A stretch of 8,254 nt of DNA from positions 1 to 8,254 of the forward strand of contig JASFEQ010000193.1 in assembly GCA_050124735.1 (NCBI GenBank), written 5' to 3'. This DNA comes from JASFEQ01 sp050124735 (lineage in GTDB: Bacteria; Desulfobacterota; DSM-4660; Desulfatiglandales; HGW-15). The notes under the pieces are model-generated. The model made no database searches. It saw only the letters and a program-made list of their open reading frames with translations, and had not been told where the DNA came from. Both the position numbers and the translations under genes were made by a program. This document shows, one piece after another, positions 1-6,332 of the stretch; within the stretch, counting starts at the first letter, position 1, and the number at the start of each line of letters is the position of its first letter.

Positions 1-1656
1 CTCCCGGAGGGACTTTATGAATTCCTCAATAAAGAAAGGGACCCCCTCCGTTTTTTCCAGGACCAACGCCTCAAGATCGCCATCGATCTCCTCTGTGTCC
101 AAAAGGTGCTTAACCATAGCAAGACTCTCACGGTTAGATAGCCTACCGAGTGTTATCTGATTGTGATAAGACTTGGCTCCCCAGGTGTGCACAAAATCTG
201 GCCGATAGGTGAATATGAGAAATACCCGAACACCTGGTATGCTCTCTAAGACATATTTCAATACGTCCTCTGAACTCTTATCCACCCAGTGAAGATCTTC
301 AAAGGCCATGATCAGAGGTCGGATCTCAGAACCCCTTAGGATGATTTCCTTAAATGCCTCCATGATTCCATCTTTTTTTGCCTCAGGGCTCATGGGTATC
401 TTGTCGATACCACTGTCTTTGACTGATAGGAGTTCCAGAAAAAATGGAAGCGTAGAAGCTTTTTGGGCCCCTATTATTTTTAGACCCCTTTTGGATTTTT
501 CCCGGATCTCTGAATCTCCATCCGTCTCGCGGATATCAAAGTTTGCCTTTAGGATGTCTATGAGTGGATGGTGAGCAACACCCCTGCTGTAAGAGAGACA
601 CTTCCCCTCCAAAAAGGTGGCGTCTTCGTTGCTCACAGCCTTTCTGAATTCATATAAAAGCCTGGATTTGCCTAATCCTGCCTCTGCCATGATAGAAAAG
701 GCTTGGCCTCGACCTGCCTTTGCCCGCTCAAAACCATCAAGCAGGAGCTCAAGTTCCCGCTCCCTTCCCATAAAGGGCGTAAGACCTCGCTCAGCGCTGA
801 CATCAAACCGCGTTCTTCTCGTGCTGGGAGCGATTACACGATAGACATTGACCGGTTCCTCCCTCCCCTTTACTTGCTTTTGCCCTAGGGCTTCATACCG
901 AAAGAACCCCTCGGTGAGTCTGAATGTGTCCTCGGTCAGATAGGTTGAGCCTGGCTCTGCCAGCCCTTCCATCCGCGAGGCCAAATTTACCGTGTCCCCT
1001 ACTGCTTTGAACTCTACCCTGAGGTCATTGCCCAGGGTGCCTACGACCACCGGTCCAGTATGGATACCCACTCGCATTTTTAGAGGCGGAATGCCTTGTC
1101 TCTCTTCTCTTCTCTTGTCGCTGAATCTGACCATTTCACGGTGGATCGCCATTGCAGACCGGATGGCCCGCTGAGGAGCATCTTCCAGCGCAATGGGGGC
1201 CCCAAAGAGGGCCATGATCCCGTCACCAGTCATCTCATTGACTGTGCCCTCATAATCGTGGACCTTGTGAATCAGGATTTCGTACACCTGATCCATGATC
1301 TCATAGGCTTGCTCCGGTCCCAGTCGCTCGGAGAGTCCAGTAAATCCTTCCATATCGCAAAACATCACCGTTAACTGCTTACGCTCTCCCTCGATCTTAT
1401 TCCTTTGAACTAGGATTTTCTCGACAAGGCCTTTTGGAAGGTATTTTTGAATCTTCGCTATCTTTTCATCAAGGGAGGGTTCTTTTGTGGATGGTTCTGA
1501 TAGAAGACTTAGATTCTGGCCGCATTCAGCACAGAATTTAAAACTTGGTGAATTAATGAAACCACAATTTGGACATATTATTTCTAATTTGTCGCCGCAT
1601 TCGACGCAAAACCTGGCAGTCTCCGGATTCTCAAACTGGCATTTTGGGCATTTCAT
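1..1656 (-). CDS. Zinc-ribbon class III nucleotide cyclase fused to STAND/AAA ATPase (C-terminus outside window)
   Basis: The 552 visible codons run off the left edge. ATG at 1656 opens directly into two zinc ribbons (Cys3/6/17/20 and Cys28/31/42/45), which fixes the start, although no clear Shine-Dalgarno sequence precedes it. A class III cyclase domain spans about 90-275. It has metal-binding Asp101 (FCDMEGFT) and Asp145 (TGDGIMALFG) and transition-state Asn224 and Arg228 (VNLASRM). The purine-selecting positions are Glu141 and Lys217, unlike the usual Lys and Asp/Thr. An ATPase module begins near 293 (FMGRERELELLL), with Walker A AEAGLGKS at 324-331 and Walker B with EDLHWVD from Glu453. 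Known relatives usually continue into TPR-like repeats to about 1000 residues or more, so roughly half may be missing. The protein looks cytoplasmic and signalling. By family it would make cAMP, but the altered residues leave the product uncertain. It starts 33 bases after the antiporter stop, suggesting one transcript. Confidence 0.93.
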   Translation of the reverse strand, partial: MKCPKCQFENPETARFCVECGDKLEIICPNCGFINSPSFKFCAECGQNLSLLSEPSTKEPSLDEKIAKIQKYLPKGLVEKILVQRNKIEGERKQLTVMFCDMEGFTGLSERLGPEQAYEIMDQVYEILIHKVHDYEGTVNEMTGDGIMALFGAPIALEDAPQRAIRSAMAIHREMVRFSDKRREERQGIPPLKMRVGIHTGPVVVGTLGNDLRVEFKAVGDTVNLASRMEGLAEPGSTYLTEDTFRLTEGFFRYEALGQKQVKGREEPVNVYRVIAPSTRRTRFDVSAERGLTPFMGRERELELLLDGFERAKAGRGQAFSIMAEAGLGKSRLLYEFRKAVSNEDATFLEGKCLSYSRGVAHHPLIDILKANFDIRETDGDSEIREKSKRGLKIIGAQKASTLPFFLELLSVKDSGIDKIPMSPEAKKDGIMEAFKEIILRGSEIRPLIMAFEDLHWVDKSSEDVLKYVLESIPGVRVFLIFTYRPDFVHTWGAKSYHNQITLGRLSNRESLAMVKHLLDTEEIDGDLEALVLEKTEGVPFFIEEFIKSLRE

Positions 1657-1689
1657 TATGATTATCTGAAGTGTCTCATAATGGATTTT

Positions 1690-3684
1690 TCACCCCGTTG
1701 ACAAGAGTGTAGTCATGTCAGCGAGCTTCTCAATGGGTGCAAGAAGGACCAATATATCGCCAGCCTCGATTTTTGTATCAGCATCGGGATTGGAAAGTAT
1801 CTCTTTATCGCGGCGGATGGCAAGCAAGTTCACACCGTATTTTTTGCGCAGCTCAACTTCAGACAAGGTCTTTCCAGCAAATGGAGAAGTATCCCCCACC
1901 CTTACCGTGTTAATCTGTACATCCGGAATGTAGGACTGCAAATCGCAAAAAGCTGTTCCATCTTGAGGGAGGCGTCGAAACATCTCATATCCGTCCGACC
2001 GCACCTCAGTCACGAAACGATCTATTTCGTCTCTGGGTATGAGATATCTGTTCAGGACCCTTGAGAAGATTTCCACAGACGTTTCGAACTCTTCTGGAAT
2101 GACTTCATTCACCCCCAGCTTATACAAGGGTTCCATCTCTTGGAGAAAGCGGGTTCTCGCAATGATATGGACATCAGGGTTGAGACGACGGGCCAGGAGA
2201 GCCGTTCTGCGGGCCGCAGCAGGGTCGGATATAACCAACACGACGATTCTTGCCTCTTTGATGTTCGCATGAACGAGGACGGCTTCCTGCCCTGCATCCC
2301 CATAGTAAATTGGCTCACCTTTCTCTTTTTCAACCCTCACGGTTTCCGGATTCATCTCGATAATAAGATAGGGCAAACCCGCTGAATTGGCCGCCCTGGT
2401 CACATTTCTCCCATTTACCCCATAACCAACAACAATCATGTGGTCTTTGAGGCTGACCTTCTTGCTTGCTCTGGTCAGCCCCTGCAATGGATAAAGGCCG
2501 GATTTCAATTTTTTGGGCAGTGGAAAACGCATCAGGCCGTCAGCGATTCGATGTCCCAGTACGATGATGAAAGGCGTTGCAGCCATGGTCAGGACGGAGA
2601 CGGCCAGGAATAACTGAAAGATGTCCCCACCGAGTAAACCATACTTCACGCCCTCCTCAGACAAGATAAAAGAAAACTCTCCCACCTGGCAAAGGGCCAA
2701 TCCCACAAGGATAGCTGTGCGCAATGGCAGACCCAGTATAAGAGCCGCTATCATGCCCAGGAAAGACTTTACTAGGAGGATGCCTAGGGCAAGCAGAAAC
2801 ACGAAACCTGGCCTTGCAAGAAGAAAATGGATATCGAGCAGCATGCCTATGGAGATGAAAAAGAAGCTGGTAAAGAGGTCTCGAAAGGGTATGATGTTAC
2901 TGAGGGCCTGGTGACTGTACTCAGATTCAGAGATGGTCAGGCCTGCCAAAAAGGCACCAAGGGCGAGGGACAGTTTCATGCTGTGGGTAAGCCAGGCAAC
3001 GGCAAGACATATAACGACAATACTTAAGAGAAAGAGTTCTCTGCTACGTGTGCGAGCAATGTAATAAAGTATCTTTGGAACAACATACTCAGCACTTAAG
3101 ATGACCAAAACAATGATGCCGATCCCTTTAGCCAAGAGGAGGGGAAGAGCCGTGCCGAAATCGCCTGCTTTTCCAGCCAAAAGAGGCGTAAGCAGGATCA
3201 TCGGCACAATAATAACGTCTTGATAGATAAGAATGCCGAGCGTTGTCTGTCCATGAGGGCTTTCAATTTCAGCCCGTTCCTGCAACAGTTTCAGGACGAT
3301 GGCCGTGCTGCTCAGGGCCACAAGAAAGCCAGCAAAAATCGATTCACCCAGCCCATAACCAAAATGTCTGGAAAAAAGGAAGGTGGCTGCAAGGGTCAAC
3401 AAAACTTGAAAAGACCCACCCATCAATACGGCTCTTTTGATGCGAATGAAGTCTCTCAGAGAGAATTCGATACCAATGGTGAAAAGAAGCATCACGACAC
3501 CGATTTCAGCCAGAACTTCCACCTCTTTGTCCACCATTATCAGACCCAGCCCGTGCGGGCCCGCCAGCAATCCGGTTAAGAGAAAACCGACTATTGCAGG
3601 GACCTTCAGCCTGTGGCAAATGAAGAGAACCCCCATAGAAAGGGCAAATATGATGAGGATATCTTTTATGAGAGGAATTTCCAT
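1690..3684 (-). CDS. Kef-type (CPA2) monovalent cation:proton antiporter with RCK (TrkA-N/TrkA-C) domains
   Basis: This 664-residue inner-membrane protein should exchange K+ or Na+ for H+. Residues 1-380 form about 12-13 hydrophobic helices with CPA2 hallmarks: LLFTIGIEF (66-74), LSSTAIVL (124-131), the ion-binding YQD motif with Gln155-Asp156, FISIGMLLD (276-284) and QVGEFSF (333-339). A linker leads to a cytoplasmic TrkA-N/RCK nucleotide-binding fold at about 414-530, with GYGVNGRN (420-427) and YGDAGQEAVL. A TrkA-C-like domain follows at about 580-655, ending IEAGDILVLLAP. E. coli KefB and KefC, about 600-620 residues, lack this last domain, so glutathione gating should not be assumed; a nucleotide or another small ligand may gate it. 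ATG at 3684 has AGGG at 3692-3695, seven bases upstream. A nested repeat region lies upstream and the cyclase/ATPase gene is 33 bases downstream. The transported ion cannot be read from the sequence. Confidence 0.93.
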   Translation of the reverse strand: MEIPLIKDILIIFALSMGVLFICHRLKVPAIVGFLLTGLLAGPHGLGLIMVDKEVEVLAEIGVVMLLFTIGIEFSLRDFIRIKRAVLMGGSFQVLLTLAATFLFSRHFGYGLGESIFAGFLVALSSTAIVLKLLQERAEIESPHGQTTLGILIYQDVIIVPMILLTPLLAGKAGDFGTALPLLLAKGIGIIVLVILSAEYVVPKILYYIARTRSRELFLLSIVVICLAVAWLTHSMKLSLALGAFLAGLTISESEYSHQALSNIIPFRDLFTSFFFISIGMLLDIHFLLARPGFVFLLALGILLVKSFLGMIAALILGLPLRTAILVGLALCQVGEFSFILSEEGVKYGLLGGDIFQLFLAVSVLTMAATPFIIVLGHRIADGLMRFPLPKKLKSGLYPLQGLTRASKKVSLKDHMIVVGYGVNGRNVTRAANSAGLPYLIIEMNPETVRVEKEKGEPIYYGDAGQEAVLVHANIKEARIVVLVISDPAAARRTALLARRLNPDVHIIARTRFLQEMEPLYKLGVNEVIPEEFETSVEIFSRVLNRYLIPRDEIDRFVTEVRSDGYEMFRRLPQDGTAFCDLQSYIPDVQINTVRVGDTSPFAGKTLSEVELRKKYGVNLLAIRRDKEILSNPDADTKIEAGDILVLLAPIEKLADMTTLLSTG

Positions 3685-3691
3685 AATGAGA

Positions 3692-3695
3692 CCCT
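3692..3695 (-). promoter_or_regulatory. Ribosome binding site of the antiporter
   Basis: On the minus strand TTAGGG ends seven bases before the ATG at 3684. AGGG is a short but well-placed Shine-Dalgarno match. It supports that ATG, which also starts directly before the first membrane helix. Confidence 0.5.
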
Positions 3696-3849
3696 AAGTA
3701 AGTTTTATGCAAAGATCTTAGAGTTAACCGCAGACAGACGCAGACCCCGCAGACACAATTGAAAAAATCAATGACAGGTGTTCCAATCCACAGATTGCGC
3801 AGATTACACAGATATTATCTAGTATGACCCCTTTGGAATCGCTTCAAAG

Positions 3850-3873
3850 CTCCCCGCGCACTAGCGCGGGGAG
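3850..3873. repeat. GC-rich perfect hairpin, 10-base stem
   Basis: CTCCCCGCGC at 3850-3859 and GCGCGGGGAG at 3864-3873 are perfect reverse complements around the loop ACTA. It would be very stable in RNA or single-stranded DNA. Only CTTTG follows it on the minus strand, so it is a poor match to a rho-independent terminator, although it could still slow polymerase after the oxidoreductase gene. Confidence 0.8.
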
Positions 3874-3911
3874 TCCTTGATGACTCAAATCAAGGCGCTT
3901 GAAAAGCTTCA

Positions 3912-3943
3912 CGGATAGAAAAAAGCTGGCTTTTTTCTATCCG
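3912..3943. repeat. Perfect 15-base inverted repeat with two-base spacer
   Basis: CGGATAGAAAAAAGC (3912-3926) and GCTTTTTTCTATCCG (3929-3943) are perfect reverse complements separated by TG. An A-tract and a T-tract lie inside the stem, so this is a near-perfect palindrome in duplex DNA as well as a hairpin in RNA. No T-run follows the stem on either strand, which argues against a standard terminator. Confidence 0.85.
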
Positions 3944-3995
3944 AGGTAGCTTCATCAAGCCACTTTTAAGCGATTCCTATCCTTATCCGTGCAAT

Positions 3996-4024
3996 CCGTG
4001 TGTTTCGCGACGCGAAACCCGTGT
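3996..4024. repeat. Small palindrome flanked by CCGTGT direct repeats
   Basis: GTTTCGCGACGCGAAAC (4002-4018) is a perfect palindrome around one central base. It is flanked immediately on both sides by CCGTGT (3996-4001 and 4019-4024). Removing one copy plus the palindrome restores an uninterrupted ATCCGTG-type repeat arm. This resembles a tiny insertion with a target duplication, though replication slippage could give the same result. Confidence 0.7.
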
Positions 4025-4039
4025 CTAAAAAATCTTTCG

Positions 4040-4065
4040 GGAAATCCGTGCGGAGCGGAGTTTCC
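4040..4065. repeat. Imperfect hairpin in the right arm
   Basis: GGAAATCCG (4040-4048) pairs with CGGA-g-TTTCC (4056-4065) with one bulged G at 4060 and a seven-base loop. It lies in the right arm of the palindrome and has no visible counterpart in the left arm, so it looks like a separate addition. Confidence 0.6.
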
Positions 4066-4162
4066 AGCGATCCTTATATCCAATCCCGGACATCCTGTGA
4101 ATCCTGTCTAAATTCTTGTCCTTTGGGTCTGTGTGTGTCTGTGGCTAGAATACCCAGTTCAG

Positions 4163-6241
4163 TTATTTTTTTCTTATCTTGCAACCGATTCCCTTCAGAT
4201 TGGGGGTGCCGAACGCCTTGCCCAGTTTCTCCGCAGAAGTGAGCATGTTGAAATTGGATTTCTCCCAGTCATACTGAGATTCAGCCGTCCCTTCCGGAAA
4301 CCACCACCCATAGGCCGCATTAATGACATTTGGATGGCCCTTTTCAGAGAGGTTAGCCACCTGGGTTATCTCGCCGAACCTGGTTTCAACGACAACTTCA
4401 TCTCCCTCCTGTATACCATATTCTGCAGCGGTATCCGGATGAATCTCAGTCTTTGGATGCGGCCTCTGTTTTCTTAGTCGCTCCACCCACCTGTAGGATG
4501 AATGCAGGTAATAGCGGCTCTTGCAACTGGTCAGGACCAGAGGATACTCAGGATCACTCTCCTCTGGAAGGGCAACAAATTGAGGCAAAGCTGGGAGTTT
4601 AAACTTCTCTGCCTGAGATAAGACCAACTCCACCTTTCCACTCGGGGTTTTAAACCCAGAGGAGACATACTTCTTGAACTTATCTTCACCCTCCAGATAT
4701 CCCTTATCAACAAAGGCTTTGTAGCTGAGGCCACTCGGCTTCACAACCGCCTCCAAGAGCTCCTCATAATCGTCGTACCAGTATTCACTGGATGTGAGGG
4801 CTTTGCCCAATTCATTCAGTATTTTTATATCAGGCCAACAGTCTTCAGGGGGATCGACCACCTTAGGCCGGGCTAATATAAAACCATGACCGATGCCCCA
4901 ATGACCAATGTCGTTGATTTCAAACTGGGTGGCCGCTGGGAGCACGATGTCTGCAAAGGATGCTGTAGGGGTCATGAATACGTCAGAGACGACCAAATAG
5001 TCCAGGTTCATCAAGGTCTCATACGTCTTTCGGCTATCCGCATAGGCAAGCATCGGGTTTGTCCCGTGCATGTAAGCGCCTTTCACTGGATAGGGGAATC
5101 CTTCAAGCACCGCCCTTCTGAAAAAAGCGGGGGGGACGTTCATCATTCTGGGTATGGTCCGGTGATAGGCATGAATCATCTCTTTTCTTTTTGAAGGAAT
5201 GAGATCTGCTCTCACATACTCTCCAAAATTACAGGTTTTGGGCTCATTGGCCTGGATGTTGCCGCCCGGCACATCCAGATTCCCACAAATGGCCATAATG
5301 CAAACAAGTGCCCTCACTGTATCAAAGTTGTGCACATTCTGTTCAATAGGATTCCCCCACTGAATTGCCGCTGGACGGGACTGGGCATAGAACCTTGCAG
5401 CCTCTCGAATGAGATTTGCCGGTACCCAGGTCACCTCGGACATCTTCTCTGGTGTAAATTCCCGGACATGACTGGCCAATTCCTCAAAACCGTACGTCCA
5501 GCTCTCAACGAAATCCCGATCATAGAGCCCTTCCTCGATGATGACATTGAGGAAAGCAAGTGCCAGGGCATTATCCGTACCCGGTCTTATCTGGAGCCAG
5601 AACTTGGCGTTGTCCGCAAGCTCTGTCTTTCTGGGGTCTATACCGATCAGTTCGGTCCCACTTTTGATTTGATTCAACAGAGAAGTGCATATGGCGCCCT
5701 CCTCATTGGTGCTGGTAATGTTGCTTCCCCAGAGTATGACCAGTTTACTCGGGTGATGGAAATCTGCCACAGGATAAAATCCGCAGGTGTGGATCCCGGT
5801 TATTTCACGCGGCATATGACAGACGTCCTGGATGCCCACCACGTTGGGGGAACCGAAGATATTGGCCAGGCGGACCATCACAAAGAGTTCCAGGCCTTTG
5901 GGCATGCCCTGGCAAAAGGCCACGCCCTTGGCGCCATACTCTTCTTTTATTCTGTTTAGGTGATCACTGATCTCCCCAATAGCATCCGGCCAGGATATCC
6001 TTTCCCATTTTCCTTGTCCCCTTTCCCCGACCCTCTTCAAGGGGTGTTTGAGCCGATCAGGATGGGTGAGTCGGTCCGGGGAGGCCAGTCCTTTGGGACA
6101 GACATAGCCCTTGTTTAGAAAACCGTCCGGGTCCCCTTTGACCTTGACAATTTTGTTATCCTTGACCCCAACCAGGAGGGCACAGCCTCCATGGTCCATT
6201 CTCGCGCAATGTGTCTTCATCCAGCGAATGTCTTTTTCCAT
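4163..6241 (-). CDS. Molybdopterin (Mo/W-bis-PGD) oxidoreductase, DMSO-reductase superfamily, substrate unknown
   Basis: This 692-residue enzyme has an N-terminal iron-sulfur segment, then molybdopterin folds at about 55-480 and a C-terminal cofactor-binding domain at about 565-690. Visible landmarks are GERGQGKWERISW (72-84), WGSNITSTNEEG (171-182), GTNPMLAYADSR (393-404), TPTASFADIVLPAA (424-437) and TPSGKVEL (532-539). Cys141 (IQDVCHMPREITG) fits the metal-ligand position, as in cysteine-ligated relatives such as acetylene hydratase. The iron-sulfur motif is odd: Cys12, Cys20 and Cys48 are present, but Met15-Asp16 stands where a second Cys is expected. There is no Tat or Sec signal and no adjacent electron-transfer subunit, so it is probably a soluble cytoplasmic protein. 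I chose ATG 6241, just before the cofactor segment, with AAAGGA ten bases upstream. The frame stays open to ATG 6349, inside the end of uvrB, but those extra 36 residues include low-complexity repeats. The superfamily is certain; the reaction is not. Confidence 0.9.
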   Translation of the reverse strand: MEKDIRWMKTHCARMDHGGCALLVGVKDNKIVKVKGDPDGFLNKGYVCPKGLASPDRLTHPDRLKHPLKRVGERGQGKWERISWPDAIGEISDHLNRIKEEYGAKGVAFCQGMPKGLELFVMVRLANIFGSPNVVGIQDVCHMPREITGIHTCGFYPVADFHHPSKLVILWGSNITSTNEEGAICTSLLNQIKSGTELIGIDPRKTELADNAKFWLQIRPGTDNALALAFLNVIIEEGLYDRDFVESWTYGFEELASHVREFTPEKMSEVTWVPANLIREAARFYAQSRPAAIQWGNPIEQNVHNFDTVRALVCIMAICGNLDVPGGNIQANEPKTCNFGEYVRADLIPSKRKEMIHAYHRTIPRMMNVPPAFFRRAVLEGFPYPVKGAYMHGTNPMLAYADSRKTYETLMNLDYLVVSDVFMTPTASFADIVLPAATQFEINDIGHWGIGHGFILARPKVVDPPEDCWPDIKILNELGKALTSSEYWYDDYEELLEAVVKPSGLSYKAFVDKGYLEGEDKFKKYVSSGFKTPSGKVELVLSQAEKFKLPALPQFVALPEESDPEYPLVLTSCKSRYYLHSSYRWVERLRKQRPHPKTEIHPDTAAEYGIQEGDEVVVETRFGEITQVANLSEKGHPNVINAAYGWWFPEGTAESQYDWEKSNFNMLTSAEKLGKAFGTPNLKGIGCKIRKK

Positions 6242-6251
6242 TTGCAACAAT

Positions 6252-6257
6252 TCCTTT
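6252..6257 (-). promoter_or_regulatory. Ribosome binding site supporting the oxidoreductase start at 6241
   Basis: AAAGGA on the minus strand lies ten bases before ATG 6241, slightly long but acceptable. The competing ATG at 6301 has CAGGAG only two bases away, too close for normal initiation. It would add a repeat-encoded leader (MEKRGNGKTS). Confidence 0.45.
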
Positions 6258-6275
6258 CTTTTTATGGTGTGGCTC

Positions 6276-6299
6276 GTTTTCCCGTTTCCCCGTTTTTCC
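6276..6299. repeat. Three imperfect 8-base tandem repeats
   Basis: On the plus strand GTTTTCCC, GTTTCCCC and GTTTTTCC follow one another without spacer (minus strand: GGAAAAAC, GGGGAAAC, GGGAAAAC). The tract lies in the 91-base gap between the uvrB stop and the chosen oxidoreductase start. It supports reading this stretch as non-coding. Confidence 0.7.
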
Positions 6300-6332
6300 A
6301 TTTCTCCTGAGCAAAGCCAAGGCGGAGCGAGG

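Larger units (their letters stand above)
3835..3977. repeat. Multi-hairpin core closed by a 15-base stem
   Basis: The outer stem pairs GGAATCGCTTCAAAG (3835-3849) with CTTTTAAGCGATTCC (3963-3977), with one mismatch. Between the arms sit hairpins at 3850-3873, 3875-3895 (CCTTGAT and ATCAAGG around seven bases) and 3912-3943. Two small ones with four-base stems lie at 3897-3907 and 3949-3960. The right arm could also pair with CGCTTGAAAAG at 3896-3906, so two alternative folds are possible. The pattern resembles a branched multi-hairpin structure. No open reading frame of note lies within, and the function is unknown. Confidence 0.7.
3726..4146. repeat. Large nested imperfect palindrome filling the intergenic space
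   Basis: This 421-base gene-free region is bounded by 22-base arms at 3726-3747 and 4125-4146. By eye they match at 18 of 22 positions when one is reverse-complemented (left arm starts AACCGCAGACAG, right arm ends GTGTCTGTGGCT). Inside, three more arm pairs follow in strict nested order: GACAGGTGTTCC at 3773-3784 with a looser partner near 4086-4108; CACAGATTGCGCAGATTA at 3789-3806 with 3983-4000 (14 of 18); and 3835-3849 with 3963-3977 (14 of 15). The arms are built from short iterated words (GCAGAC, CAGATT, ATCCGTG, ATCCTGTGA). From memory, similar words recur between genes of many environmental bacteria, but I cannot verify this here. No transposase or convincing reading frame lies inside. 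It could be a non-autonomous mobile element, a dispersed repeat family or a structured RNA/DNA site. Confidence 0.75.

Noticed and set aside
633..690. First Gly of the ATPase Walker A replaced by Ala (AEAGLGKS).
   Set aside because: The key GKS is intact. From memory this variant is common in cyclase-linked ATPases, so it is not evidence of inactivity.
308..1669. Several plus-strand reading frames of 60-92 residues.
   Set aside because: They are antisense to the cyclase/ATPase gene, which is continuous from zinc ribbons to Walker B. None shows a domain of its own.
3696..3760. Sigma-70 promoter for the antiporter (TTAACT, GCATAAA on the minus strand).
   Set aside because: The only -35-like and -10-like words are about 12-13 bases apart and match poorly, so I do not call a promoter.
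3726..3813. Short iterated words (GCAGAC, CAGATT) suggesting a CRISPR array.
   Set aside because: The units are 6-10 bases and degenerate, without regular repeat-spacer alternation, and no cas gene is present.
3850..3943. Rho-independent terminator after the oxidoreductase gene.
   Set aside because: The hairpins are strong, but no T-run follows the stems on the minus strand, and the first is about 190 bases beyond the stop codon.
4000..4477. Plus-strand reading frames beginning in the repeat region.
   Set aside because: They are made of the repeat arms and the antisense of the oxidoreductase C-terminus. Composition and motifs do not support a protein.
5330..5959. A 209-residue plus-strand reading frame.
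   Set aside because: It lies wholly opposite the oxidoreductase, whose motifs are continuous on the minus strand. It shows no recognisable domain.
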